Shown: positions 51,748-62,819, numbered from the stretch's first letter. The stretch is 64,000 nt of DNA from Iris pallida (GCA_029216955.1 JANAVB010010791.1:5406410-5470409); one strand, 5' to 3'. Made by a program: numbers and translations. Notes: a model not told the origin generated them from the sequence alone.

Positions 51748-52852
51748 CTAGAGGACAACGTCTCTGGTCTTCATAGCCTCATCATAGGTAAGCGGATCTG
51801 CTTCCACATGATAGGTGACGAAGTCCTCTCCGTAGTTCTTTTGTCTCCTTACTCGCTTAGACACTGGTTCTATGAGTTCTGGTTCAACAGTTATTCTTTC
51901 AACAACAACTTTTTCTTGGACTACATCTTTGTAAGGAGTTTCAGCCTCTTGTGCACTCATATTATTCTCCGGAATATTTGTAAGAATAATGTTCTTGTGC
52001 CTTGCAAATTTATCTTCAAAGAATTCTGCATCGCAAGTCTCAATGATATGATTAGAAGCAATATCAAGGAACCTCCGAGCATCACTCTTGTTGGCATAAC
52101 CCAGGAAGATTGTCTTCGTAGTCCTTGTACCTAGCTTTTGAATCTTCAAATTCGGAAGCTTCACATACGCCAGACACCCCCACACTCAAATAACATTCAA
52201 GTTGGGTCTGACCTTGAACCAGAGTTCATGAGGAGTGACATCGGAAGTTGCATGCGGTACTCTATTCAGAATGAAAGTAGCCGTAAGCACTACTTCGCCC
52301 CAGAAGCAATTTGGAAGACCCGCAGTCAACAGCATTGAGTTCATCATCTCTGTTAACGTTCTGTTCTTCCTTTCTCCAACACCATTTGATTGAGGGAAGT
52401 ACGGAGCAGTCGTCTCATTAACAATTCTATGTTCTCTCCACCTCGATCACTTCTGAGTCTCTTGAGTTGTTGTCCGGTTTGACGTTTGGCTTCAGCCTTG
52501 AAGTTCTTAAATTTCTCAAATGCTTCATCTTTTAACTTGAGCAGATACACGAATGCGTACTTTGAGAAATCATCGATGAAAGTAATAAAATACTTCATCC
52601 CGGCCTTTGTGGAAAACTGTTTGAAGTCACAGATATCTGAGTGTACTAACTCCAGAAGATATGTACTTCGGTTTACCCGTTTGAACGATTTTTTGGTGAT
52701 CTTCGTCTGCGCATAGACCTCACACTTCTTCAACTCCTTATCCCCACATTTGGAGATAAGCCCTAGACTAGACATCTTGTTTATTCTTTTACAATGAACA
52801 TGTCCTAGTTGATTATGCCACAACTCAAGAGAATAATCAGAAATAGAGACTG
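51748..52852 (-). pseudogene. Element C integrase and linker
   Basis: Zinc region MWHNQLGHVHCKRI...KKCEVYAQ; the second Cys of the usual CxxC is Tyr here. The core has FIDDFSKYAF and RSDRGGENIE (two Asp). The segment with the third acidic residue is frameshifted near 52390. From 52185 the C-terminal region WGCLAYVKLPNLKIQKLG...FLGYA and an acidic linker follow. Inactive as it stands. Confidence 0.85.
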
Positions 52853-52873
52853 CATTTATTATCTTAACTGGAA

Positions 52874-53230
52874 TTACAAGTTAAAGTTTGAACATTCCTT
52901 CGATACAAAAAGCCTTTTCGAAGTATGTTCCTTTATAGACATAACCACCTGACCAGCGTTAATGTCCATCCTCAAACCTACGTTGCAGAACAGACTTCCT
53001 GAGACCAGGTTCTTGGCTATAGCTGGTACATGCTTCACCTCCTGAAGCGTCAGCAACTTCTCCGAAGTCAGTCGCAGTACCACCATCCCGATCCCCTTGA
53101 CTTCAGCTTGTGTTTGGTTCGCCACCATAACCTTCGCAGATGTAGGCTTGCATGTAGTGAACCACTCCTTCTTTAAGCAAACATAGCATGATGCCCCAGT
53201 GTCTATCTACCAATCTGTGTCAACAATGGC
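52874..53230 (-). pseudogene. Element C protease
   Basis: The active site IDTGASCYV lies at about 53185-53210, preceded by an in-frame TAG (Trp position). VMVANQTQAEVKGIG and VPAIAKNLVSGS (copia VP...NLLS pattern) follow. Frames differ from gag and from integrase, so at least two frameshifts surround it. An aspartic protease that would cut the polyprotein. Confidence 0.8.
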
Positions 53231-53234
53231 TGAG

Positions 53235-54110
53235 TTAACCTGAGCAATCATAGCACAAAGTTAGCCTCACCTTGCTCTTTCTGTTAGGGTTTTTCCTTGC
53301 AGTCTTTCCTCCAGTGGCCTTTCTTGCCACAGTTGAAACAAGTTCCAGGTGCTTTGGACTTTGGCTTGAACTGAGCTTCAGTTGGTGAACGTCCCTCCTT
53401 TTGTTGTAAGGAGCCTTCTGTCTCCTTTGGGAGTCTCCAGCTTGCACCAAATTGGCCTCAGCCATATGTTTGGACAATGTGTCCACTTTGATTTGAGCCA
53501 TCAGTTCGTCTTCAACATGAATCCAGTGCAAGAGACGTTCAAGATCCACCTCCATCTTCTTGCGGTGCATGTCCGCGATAAAATTGATCCACCCAGGTGG
53601 GAGCTTGGCGACAATACCTCCAACGACAAATGCATCGACCAAGGGCATGTCGTCATCCTCAAGTTTCGGACATAACTTGAGAAACTCTTTGACTTGAGGC
53701 AACATCGTCTTGTCGTCCTCAAATTGCATCTTCCAGACCTTTTCGGTCACATAGATCTTATTCTTGTTCTCATCTGCCTTGTAGAGATTCTCTACAGACT
53801 CCCAGACGTCCTTAGCATGGACCGTATTGATGTATGACTCTGCCAGAGAGTACTCCATAGAGTTTAAGGTAAGCAACTTGCAAAGGTTGTTATCTCTCCT
53901 CCACTTGGATTGCAGAGCAGTAGCCTCAGCAACCCTTCGAGCATTTTCACCTTCTGGAATTAAAGGCTCGGGATCTGTCAACATGTAATCAACGCTCACG
54001 AGTTGAAGATTAAGGCTGACATTTCTCTTCCAGACGTTGTAATGCTCCCCGTCAAACTTCTCAAGTTTGTTAAAACTTGTGTCGAAAAGATTTGCACGGT
54101 TGTTCTCCAT
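53235..54110 (-). pseudogene. Element C gag
   Basis: Starts MENNRANLFDTSFNKLEKF, 24 bases inside the LTR. The same start (MDNNRA) appears in element F, which supports this ATG. The capsid region contains YNVWKRNVSL and ESVENLYKADENKNKIYVTEK, a copia gag pattern. The end of the frame is shifted where a zinc knuckle would be expected (CGKKGHW-like residues in another frame near 53320). Confidence 0.87.
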
Positions 54111-54134
54111 CGAATTTAAATCTTGCTTTGAGAT
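54111..54134 (-). other. Primer-binding position of element C (non-canonical)
   Basis: On the minus strand the LTR end ...AATAACA is followed by ATCTCAAAGCAAGATTTAAA. It does not begin with TGG and does not look like a tRNA 3' end. Its 14 bases CTCAAAGCAAGATT are exactly complementary to AATCTTGCTTTGAG within the LTR (plus-strand positions 54443-54456). Confidence 0.7.
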
Positions 54135-55010
54135 TGTTATTCCTGAGACGTAATTTTCGATGGAAAACTGAGAAAAGAAACGATTGTAAAAACAACGTTT
54201 CGTAGCAACTCTTCAAAGAAGGTGCACTACAGAGATCTTTGAAGGATTCTGTGTAACGAAGATCTAAAAAGATTTCGTTACCGTAGCAAACGAATGTAAT
54301 GCTTCTAAAAAGAAGGTACAAATCGAATTGCTAGCAGCAGCAGCGACGAAAACCCACAAGGAGTTTCTGATTAGATCAGAGAAGAAGAGAAGAAAAGAAG
54401 AAAGAGAAATGCAGCTTTGTTGGGGTGATCAGATCACCGTTGCTCAAAGCAAGATTCGCCTATATACGATCCGCTTCCAGGAACCAGCAAGTTCTTAGAG
54501 AACTTCTGGAACGCTTGTCACTCAATTTTTGAGACTTGAACAGGCTTCCTGAACTTTACGGACTCCCTTAACTCTCTTATTTGGTGCATCTTAGAAAGGA
54601 GGTCAGGTGGCTCTATTTATAGAGTGGAATGAGATTTCAACATCTCTCCTATCCGATGTGGGACTAAAATACCAATACTCTAAAATAGTGTTTGATGTTT
54701 TACATAATCCCACAATCAACATAGTCGAGTGCTAGCCCACGCCTACCCCCCGAACACACGACCGTGCATGCACGAGGCATCCTGGAGTCTGAGTCCGAGT
54801 CTGAGTCCGATCAACAAAAATCAACTTACATCATTGTTAGAATTAATCCTTTTTCCTTTTAGGAAAATAATCCAACATGGCACACACTTGTGCCCCAATA
54901 CACCTCATGTGCACACCTCAACACAAGCAATGCATTATATTGAGATATTATCATTTGGTGTAGCCGATGTGGGACTATCTTTCCTAGTCTAAAGGCAAAA
55001 AACACCAACA
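54135..55010 (-). mobile_element. 5' LTR of element C
   Basis: Plus-strand ends TGTTATTCCT and AACACCAACA. TATA box on the minus strand within CTCTATTTATAGAGTGG (54611-54627). Short A-rich/GAAGAGAAG tracts at about 54378-54405. Confidence 0.9.
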
Positions 55011-55790
55011 CTTTTTAACCAAATGATATTTAGGTTCTTACAAATTTGAAGAATCTAGTTCTTGATATTCAAGATCTAATGTGACCAACTAGAACACCGA
55101 GCCGTAGTGGTTTTCGATATATGATGGTTATTGTTGATGATTTTTCTCGCTATAGTTGGGTGTATTTTCTGGAGAAAAATAGTGAAGCCCTCTCTCACTT
55201 ACATGCAGTTCAAGATGATTGTTGAGAAGGATTTTTGGTCCATTTTAAAGTGTTCGCACACTGATAATGGAGGAGAATATCTATCTCATGAGTTATTCCA
55301 ATTTTGCAAAGAACATGGTATTCATGTGACATGCCCCAATATACACCCGACAATAGAATGGAGTCTTTGAGCGCAAGTTGGCACATCTTACAACAATGAC
55401 CCTATCTTGGTTGCATGACAAAAACCTTCGTCGAGAGTTATGGGCAGCACCTATGCAATGTGCTTGTCATGTAATCAATCGATTGCCTCCATGGCCATGT
55501 ATATCAAATATCTACTTGTGAGATGTTACATAAAAACTAAGACAAATGTGAGTTAATTCATAACGTTTGGATTTCTTTCTGATATGTTCATATAACTAAG
55601 CATAGTCGAACTAAGCTTGACCCCAAGGCCATAAAATGTGTGTTTGTTGGTTATGATTCTCACAGAAAGGCTAGAGTTGTATGGATCCTGTCACTAAGGA
55701 AGAATATTGCTTCTCGAGATGTCGTCTCGACTTTAAACTCAGTCCCTGTACATGGAGAAACCTCTGAAGTCTGAACATGTGCTACTAATT
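55011..55790 (+). pseudogene. Element D integrase
   Basis: Resumes the frame broken at 34755: PNDI, VLTNLKNLVLDIQDLM, then FRYMMVIVDDFSRYSWVYFL (Asp), HTDNGGEYLSHE (Asp) and FCKEHGIHVTCPN. The motif with the third acidic residue is degraded (TIEWSL then FERKLAHL). LWAAPMQCACHVINRLP and KCVFVGYDS-like residues follow in other frames. Many stops. Confidence 0.8.
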
Positions 55791-55879
55791 GACCCTCTTC
55801 CAAATCAAGCATATTCCAGTGGAAGGAGGAGGATTGAGTCATAGTAATACTCCACAAGGTGCAAGCCATACCCTCAGAC

Positions 55880-55980
55880 GATCAGGTGGCGCGCAGATGG
55901 CTTTACAAAGGCACTCTCTAAAGCTAAGTTTGAGAAGTTTCGAAGTGCACTTATTGATCGAGGAATGCACTAAGGGGGAG
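55880..55980 (+). pseudogene. Element D RNase H end and polypurine tract
   Basis: WRADGFTKALSKAKFEKFRS, then ALIDRGMH and TAA (55971-55973), the usual copia RNase H terminus. AAGGGGGAG (55972-55980) directly precedes the LTR start TGTTACAAAG. RT and most of RNase H between integrase and this point have been deleted. Confidence 0.85.
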
Positions 55981-56621
55981 TGTTACAAAGTTAGTGCGTC
56001 CTCTCAGAGTCTCTGTCCTTTCAGATTATTATCATGGTATTTAGGAACTTCTATTTGAATAATTCATCAGTAGCTTAGTTGTTTGATTTGGTATTTAGTC
56101 CTTAGATTGTTGAGCTAGATTAGGAGCTTGTTACTCAGTAAGTTTTTTACTTCTAGGGATCAATTAGCTATAAATAGGAGTCCAGTAAACTTAGTTTTCA
56201 ATCAATTCAATTCAAGCAATATAGTCTTTGGATGTGTTTTCTAGTTCTCATTGAGTAACAAAATCCAAGGTTCAGAGTATCGGTATCGGACCCTTTCTAT
56301 GAGTGTCGGGATCGGTGGTATCGGTAATATCGGCTGTACTCTTATCGGAAAGCAAATTATTATTATTAAAATTATTAAAATTTTAGAAAAAAATATTTTA
56401 CATGTAGCCATAATTTTAAGTATTTTTTGTATTCTTTTTAGTAGCTTTGAAATTGAATAAAATAGTAGTCACCCTTGTCAATTGATTTATCTGTAAAAGA
56501 TTAGTTTTCTTCTTTTACATGTTTTTACAATCTTACTATACTTTTACGCCCTTGCTAATTGGCCTTTTTTTATTTAATTTTCTTTGCCGGAATTGATTGG
56601 AAAAGAGATCTTCAATGTTGG

Positions 56622-56744
56622 TGTAGAAAATAATGGTTGGATAATTTTATTGATGGACTACTTCACTACTTATAGGGAGTCTAGCTCCTCTACATACTAC
56701 ATACTCCGATGTGGGACTAAAAGTCCCCTTATTGTTTCTCAACA
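56622..56744 (-). mobile_element. 3' LTR of element E
   Basis: Plus-strand ends TGTAGAAAAT and TCTCAACA. CACTACTTATAGGGAG contains the TATA-like region on the minus strand. Confidence 0.95.
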
Positions 56745-56756
56745 CTCCCCCTCAAG
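56745..56756 (-). other. Polypurine tract of element E
   Basis: TTGAGGGGGAG on the minus strand next to TGTTGAGAAACA. The stop codon of RNase H (56752-56754) lies within it. Confidence 0.9.
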
Positions 56757-58312
56757 ATGGGCGATAGATATTGATCATCCCCATCTTGTTACATAGCTTC
56801 GACAGACTTAATGAACTAAGACCCTTAGTCAGACAGTCTGCAACTTGTTCTTCTGAGCGGACATGGTTAATCTTCAGTATCCCTTGTTCCAGCTTCTCCT
56901 TGATGAAGAATCGATCAATCTCGATGTGCTTCGTTCTGTCGTGCTGAACTGGATTGTTAGCTATACTTATTGCAGCTTGACTATCGCTCAGAAGACGCAA
57001 TGGTGCTCCCTTATCCAGCTTCAATTCTGTCAGCAATGCTTTCACCCACAGCAACTCTGACACTCCCAGAGCCATTGCTCTATATTCTGCTTCAGCTGTC
57101 GACCGTGCTACCACTGACTGTTTCTTGCTTCTCCATGAGACCAGATTTCCTCCTACAAAAATACAGTATCCCGTGGTAGACCTTCCGTCGTCTATACAGC
57201 TCGTCCAGTCTGCATCACAGTATCCCTCAACTTCTATGCGTCCATTCTTCTTGAACCATAGCCCCTTTCTCGGCGTTCCTTTCAGATATCTCAAGATCTG
57301 AAATACTGCTTCCATATGACCCTTTCTTGGATCATGCATGTAGCGACTCACTACACTCACCGCAAATGAGATATCAGGACGAGTGTGTCCCAGATAAATC
57401 AATCTCCCTACAAGTCTTTGATATCTTTCACGATCAATAGGCTCTCCTGCTTCTGCTCCAACCTTACTCTTCTGGTCAATTGGAGTAACGGCTGCTTTGC
57501 ATCCCAGCATCCCTGTCTCCTTCAGCAGATCTAGTCTGTATTTTCTTTGTGATAGAACAATTCCCTGTTCGCCTTCACACACTTCGATACCTAGAAAGTA
57601 CCTCATCGCTCCTAAATCCTTCACCTCAAACTCCTTCACGAGTTTTGACTTCAGCTTAGTGATCTCGACTTCATCATCACCTGTGATCACTATATCATCC
57701 ACATATACAGCAAGTATAGTGATGTGGCCTCTTGCATGCTGGAGGAAGACCGTATGATCTGCATTTGTTTGACGGTATCCCATGCCTGTAACAGCCTTTC
57801 TGAATCTGTCAAACCAGGCTCGAGGAGATTGCTTGAGCCCGTATAGCGACTTCTTCAGTTTACACACCTTTCCTTGCGACGTCCCTCCGTCTGATTCCGT
57901 CGCGTAACACCCTGGCTGGAGCTCCATGTATACTTCTTCTTGCAGGTCCCCATGAAGAAAGGCATTCTTCACATCCAGCTGGTATAGCTTCCACCCATAG
58001 TTCGCTGCAATGGAGACCAGAGTTCTCACGATGCTCATTTTTGCTACTGGGGCAAACGTCTCATCATAGTCTATGCCATATGACTGTGTGAATCCTTTTG
58101 CAACCAACCTCGCCTTGTACCGCTCTACTTTTCCTTCTGGCGTCTCTTTCACTGTGTACACCCATTTGCATCCACAGCTTTCTTTCCTTTGGGTAATGGA
58201 ACCAGCTCCCATGTCTTATTTTTCTCCAGTGCCCCAAGTTCTTCCATCATTGCAGCTTTCCACCATGGATCTTTCTTTGCTTCCTGCCAATACTTGGGCA
58301 ACGAAGTAGAGT
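56752..58312 (-). pseudogene. Element E reverse transcriptase and RNase H
   Basis: An open segment of 486 codons from 58212: WVYTVKETPEGKVERYKARL, YQLDVKNAFLHGDL (Asp), KSLYGLKQSPRAWFDRF, AVYVDDIVITGDD (YVDD). RNase H follows with GYCDADWTSC (Asp), STAEAEYRAM (Glu), LLSDSQAAISIAN (Asp) and TKHIEIDRFFI, ending NIYRPS. All catalytic residues are present. The N-terminal RT residues (58190-58312) are in another frame, separated by a 1-base loss near 58180. A well preserved copia pol end. Confidence 0.95.
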
Positions 58313-59155
58313 CTAACGATGCAATGAAGGCTCGATAATTCGAAGAATGTTAGAATAAGACAAGAAGTTTACAATGTCATGTTCGTAATCATCAAAATGA
58401 GCATGAGCCTTACCCGCATTGATGCGAGAAGATCTCCTTAAGGGAGCAATAGGTGGTGGAGAGATCAAACCATCCGAGTCGGAGAGATCCGCATCAGAAT
58501 CCGAGTGATTCAGTGCGGGGGCAACATCTTCAGGAGTTGGAGCAGGAGTAGACGAGGGACTTGGTACAGTAGGCACAGGGCATGGCATAGGTACAGTACT
58601 GGACTTCTGTTGTCTCCTTCTGTAGACTTGGAGCTCCTTTTCCCTTGTCTGCTGCTCCCCCTGCGAAACATATGTATCTTCTTCTTCATTCTCTGTATCT
58701 GAGTCACTGTGCTCTCCCCCTTTCGTCCAGTTTTCTACAACCGGACACGGAACCGATCCGACGATCACATTTGGGCTTATTATCTCCCCCTCACATCGAA
58801 CACCATCTGTGTTAGGTGTGTCACCAAATGCTGAACCTTCATCCGAACCATAGTATGGTTCGAGTTCTCTGAATATAACGTCCATGCTTACAAACATCTT
58901 CCGCTCGACTGGACTCCAACAGGCATATCCCTTCTGAGTCGCCGTGTAACCAACAAAGACACATTTAACTACTCTAGGATCCAGTTTGCCAACGCCTGGC
59001 CTATTATCTTGGACAAAGCACACACATCCAAAAACTTTCGGTGAAACAGTGTATGTAGTTGCCCAGTAAGCATCTCCAACGGTGTCTTCCAGTCCAATAC
59101 TTGAGATGGCATTCTGTTGATGAGGTAAGAGGCCGTCAATATAGCCTGCCCCCAT
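58313..59155 (-). pseudogene. Element E integrase C-terminus and linker
   Basis: Starts within YTVSPKVFGCVCFVQDNRPG, the usual end of copia integrase, then LDPRVVKCVFVGY. A long acidic Ser/Pro-rich linker before RT follows (DTENEEEDTYVSQGEQQ, PAPTPEDVAPALN). Frameshifts lie at its upstream end (about 59120) and downstream (about 58340). Confidence 0.88.
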
Positions 59156-60054
59156 AAGTGTTTCGGGACATTCATAGCCAGCATCATCGTCCGTGCGACT
59201 TCCAGCAGGTGTCTGTTCTTTCGCTCAGCCACACCATTTTGTGCCGGAGTATAAGCACATGAAGTTTGATGTAGTATTCCATGAGTGGAAAAATACTCAG
59301 CAACCCTCTTATTAGTATACTCCGTCCCATTGTCAGACCGGAAACACTTAATTTTAGCGCCATATTGTGTTTCCACCCGGCGATGAAAGTCCCGAAAGGC
59401 CTCAAGGACGTCACTTTTATTCTTCATAAGGTAGACCCATGTCACGCGGGTATAACAGTCAATAAAGGTGACGAACCATCGAAAACCGTTAATTCCGGTT
59501 GTAGGACAAGAGCCCCAGACGTCCAAATGTATCATGTCAAAAGCAGCTGAACTCCTATTCCCCGAGCTCACATACGAGCTTCTGGTATGTTTTCCCAACT
59601 CACAAGCATTACAAAATAACTTACCTTTATTAGCCCTTTGATATAAGGACGGATACATTCGACTAATAACTTTAAAAGAGGAATGACCGACACGCTGGTG
59701 GTGGAGTAGCAAGTCGGCTTCAACACTACGACAGGAAGCTTCTGGTTGTGCGTCTGCTACCAAGGATGCCAATGCGTTGTCCAGTCCAGTCCTGTCTAAA
59801 TACCACAGCCCCTTATGCCATGTGCCAGTCCCAAGTCGTCGTCCTGTCCCCTTCTCCTGAAAAGTCACCGTAGGAATGTCAAAGGAAACAGTACAGTTAA
59901 GATCAAGTATAATGGCACTAATTGATAGAAGATTGACAGAAAAAGACGGAAAATGTAAGACATTGGTTAGAGTGATGGAAGGGGTGCATGCGATAGTACC
60001 TTTACCCATTACAGGGCTGGATGTACCATCAGCGGTCTGAATACTCTCTGGCAA
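59120..60054 (-). pseudogene. Element E integrase
   Basis: Pre-integrase zinc region LLHHQRVGHSSFKVISRM with FCNACELGKHTRSSY (His-His-Cys-Cys). The core has IHLDVWGSC (Asp), CFRSDNGTEYTNK (Asp) and NGVAERKNRHLLEV (Glu). The catalytic triad is complete. It shares phase with the protease upstream, separated only by TAG 60073-60075, and is frameshifted at its end near 59120. Confidence 0.93.
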
Positions 60055-60290
60055 TGGTAGGTGAGTATAGTCCTAAAATGCACCACGGCATCCCGTGACA
60101 TGGCGAGATGTCCCAGAGTCCATAATCCATCCTGGCTGATGGACAGATGCAAGAGCACGTGCAGAATTACCGGTGCTGGTTTGGGCAAAGCAAGTGATGT
60201 GATCTCCCGAGGTAAAAGACGCCCCAGGACTGTCGGCCGAACCCAGCTTTGTGCCTCGCAACTTCTCAAGGAACTCCCGCTCAAGCGGGG
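60055..60290 (-). pseudogene. Element E protease
   Basis: WIMDSGTSRHVTGC holds the aspartic protease active site (DSG) at about 60110. The frame is entered from gag only through a 1-base loss near 60390 and is ended by TAG at 60073-60075, after which the same phase continues into integrase. Confidence 0.88.
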
Positions 60291-61331
60291 TTACTTCAGC
60301 CAGTTGATTCTCTCCCCCTTCCTCCGCCAGATTTGCTTTGTGTCCGTCCCTTCTACCAGCATATCCTCCTCTACTACCACGTCGGCCTCCACGACCCGTC
60401 CTCGATCATTAGACTGATTGCGCAAGGATTTTGGACAAAATCGGATGTAATGTCCGGAGTCACCACAATTGTGGCAAACACCACCCACAGATGGAGGTTG
60501 ATTGAAGACAGCAAGGGCAGACTTCTCAACCGCGGCTTGCTCCCCCTGGTAGGAGCCCTTGTTGGGCATCAACTTCAGTCTAGCTTCTTCCTGTGTCATG
60601 ACGGCTATAGCTTCTTCCAAGGTCGGAAGCGTGGGTTGGGATAGAAGGATATTCCGTCTCTGCTCAAATACAGGGTGTAGTCCCTTCAGGAATTTCATCA
60701 TACGTTGCCGCGAAATATAAGCCAGGAACGTCTGAAAGTACTTCGCGAATGCCGGTTCGACTTGTGCATCTTCCATCCCAAGAGGATCATAATGATCCAG
60801 ATCAGACCAGTACTTCTTCAACAGGGCTGCGTACTCAGAGATGGTACGTTCGTCTTGGGCCACCCTATCGAGTTCATCTTGCAGTTGAAAGACTCGCATA
60901 GGGTTGCCTGAGCCGGAGTACATATCTTTTAGAGTTTGCCATATATCAGCAGCAGCCTCCATTGCCTCGGCATTGCCCGACACCTGGTCGGTTAAGGAGG
61001 CAGTCAACCACCCAGCCACTACGTTGTTGACAATCTCCCAAACAGCAAACTCCTTTGCGGAGTGATCGGCTGGCGCTGTGGCTTGGCCAGTGACATAGCC
61101 AACCAAGCCATGCCCCTTCAGCGTCCGCATCGCCTGCCGCGACCACTTCAAGTAGTTGGACGTTTCTTCCAACTTCGTTTCCAGCTTCTCCAATTTCTCC
61201 ATTTTGTAAGGTGACAGATCCACATCAGTATGGATCACACGTGGGGTTGCCTCGGTTAATCTCTTTGATAAGATATCATCAACCAAGGCCTTCATCTCTT
61301 CGGCCGTCAGTTTGCCCCTGATCGAATCCAT
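60291..61331 (-). pseudogene. Element E gag
   Basis: 346-codon frame from MDSIRGKLTAEEMKAL. A capsid region of UBN2/Retrotrans_gag type (AVWEIVNNVVAGWLTAS, YSGSGNPMRVFQLQDELDRV) and a CCHC knuckle CHNCGDSGHYIRFC near 60460. After the knuckle the RG-rich tail is frameshifted near 60390 by one missing G, so the last about 35 residues are not original. Copia elements normally have a continuous gag-pol frame. Confidence 0.92.
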
Positions 61332-62240
61332 GGCTTCTTCAACTGTGAACTCTATTCGTCGTTTTCTTCGGCGTCTTCAACGTCGGAGTCGGCAACTTCC
61401 CCCACTTCGTCGTCTTCTTCGTCTACGTCGTCTTCGTCGTCTTCTTCGACGCCACAGACTTTACGAATGCGCTACTAACTTGGCCAGCACCGGCACGCGC
61501 ATGTAAAGTGAACACGTCAGGACACCAGAGAAGACATGATCAGTCTCTGTAGAGATCCCGATGTGAAGAAGGAATAACAAATAAAGCATTTGTTAGTTCC
61601 AAATGGCGTAAGCGATGATCAGAGTTGGTGCAAATAAAGTATTTGGCAGCCGTCTGTCTTCGAAATACGCCGTTTTTTTTTAAAAAAAAAAGGAAGGACG
61701 GCTAGGGTTTGTAGTGGATGGAAAGGCTAGGGTTAGACATGGTGGATGGCTAGGGTTAGGGTTTGGGAAGGGGGGCCGCTGGTGGTCGGGAGGGGGGGGC
61801 GCTGGTGGTCGGGGGGGGCTGCTGGTGGTCGCGGGGGGGGGGGGGGAGGGGGGCGCTGCTGGTGGAGGCCAGGGGGGAGGTCGGGGAGGGGGGGTCTGCG
61901 TGGAGGGGGGGAGGTCGGGGGGTTCGGCGAGGGTGTGTCGGGAGGGGGGTCGGGGGGTTCGGCGAGGGGGGGGGGGGGGGGGTCGGCGAGGGTGTGTCGG
62001 GGGGGGTCGGGAGGTTTCGGGGGTGGGGGGTCGGGGGTGTGTCGGCGGGGGGGGGGGGGGGGGGGGGGGGGGAGGGGGGTCGGCTTAGGGGGCTGCAGCT
62101 GGTGGTGGGGCGGCGAGGGGGGGGGGGTCGGCGAGGGAGTGTCGGCGGGGGGGGGTGTCGGCGAGGGGGGGGGTCGGCAAGGGAAGGGGGGTTGGCAAGA
62201 ATTTTTTTTTTTTTTTTGTGGAGAGAGAGAGAGAGAGAGA
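61332..62240 (-). other. Leader of element E, with an extreme G-rich/C-rich block
   Basis: About 900 bases between primer site and gag. Nearest gag are CTTCGTCGTCTT repeats (61350-61455). A block at 61755-62190 is almost all G on the plus strand (C on the element strand), with many runs of 6-20 G. Then T15 (62202-62216) and (GA)n (62220-62240). Long glycine/arginine-rich frames across the G block are artefacts. Confidence 0.85.
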
Positions 62241-62258
62241 GTTATGGCTCTGATACCA
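62241..62258 (-). other. Primer binding site of element E (tRNA-iMet)
   Basis: TGGTATCAGAGCCATAAC on the minus strand, directly at the LTR end; complementary to the 3' end of initiator tRNA-Met, the usual primer of plant copia elements. Confidence 0.95.
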
Positions 62259-62381
62259 TGTAGAAAATAATGGTTGGATAATTTTATTGATGGACTACTT
62301 CACTACTTATAGGGAGTCTAGCTCCTCTACATACTACATATTCCGATGTGGGACTAAAAGTCCCATTATTGTTTCTCAACA
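62259..62381 (-). mobile_element. 5' LTR of element E
   Basis: 123 bp, two mismatches to the 3' LTR (positions matching ATACTCC/ATATTCC and TCCCCTT/TCCCATT). Confidence 0.95.
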
Positions 62382-62521
62382 GTTGGTATCGGTCAAATAT
62401 ATGTATTGGATCAGGACATGTAAAACCGTATCAATAGCCACCGTATCGGATCAGTATCGGCCGATACTGTAAAGTATGATAGATCGCTTTTGGTAAGTTT
62501 ATTCTCCTTAATTTTCTACAG

Positions 62522-62799
62522 ATTCTGTTTTATGTCAAGTTCGTCCTCATTTCACGTTCGTACTTTCCATTTTTTCTCCTCACAACTTCTTCTATCCTAC
62601 CGTGCTTTCTCGTTTAGCTTGATAGTAAACTCAACTTGATAAGCATTCCATTAGATCATATAAACTAAAAACATTATATTGGACTCACAAGGTTTGACCT
62701 ATTTTCACTCTTTACCGGGTACAATTTCACACAAGTTTACCAAGAAAGGAATTAGTAGGAAGGAATGCAAGACTGGAACCTCATGGAAAAGGTATAATT
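62522..62799. other. Unassigned sequence between D and F
   Basis: Possible old flank of element D. No reading frame, repeat or motif that I can support. Confidence 0.4.
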
Positions 62800-62819
62800 T
62801 GTTGGTGTTTTTGTCTACT

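Larger units (their letters stand above)
56622..62381 (-). mobile_element. Element E: young copia retrotransposon with 123-bp LTRs
   Basis: 5760 bp. LTRs at 56622-56744 and 62259-62381 differ at two positions of 123. Flanked by the perfect duplication GTTGG (56617-56621 and 62382-62386). Has a tRNA-iMet primer site, gag, protease, integrase, RT, RNase H and a purine tract in copia order. Despite similar LTRs, pol holds several frameshifts and one nonsense codon, so it is not autonomous as it stands. Confidence 0.95.
56263..62485. mobile_element. TATCGG-rich element interrupted by E
   Basis: Left part 56263-56621 begins AAGGTTCAGAGTATCGGTATCGG. Right part 62382-62485 ends CAGTATCGGCCGATACTGTAAAGTATGATAGATC. 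Multiple TATCGG words near both ends, partly inverted, suggest a small DNA transposon of about 460 bp. No coding, and I could not establish its target duplication, so class and exact ends are uncertain. Confidence 0.5.
55981..62521 (+). mobile_element. 3' LTR of element D, interrupted by the TATCGG-rich element and E
   Basis: Left part 55981 to about 56262 (TGTTACAAAG...GAGTAACAAAATCC). Right part from about 62486 (TTTTGGTAAGTTTATTCTCC) to TTTTCTACA at 62521. Both parts match the 5' LTR (32480-32765) in order. About 320 bp without insertions. Confidence 0.7.

Noticed and set aside
61714..62270. Three overlapping glycine-rich frames
   Set aside because: Translation of G runs in the leader of element E; no conserved domain and wrong strand for the element.
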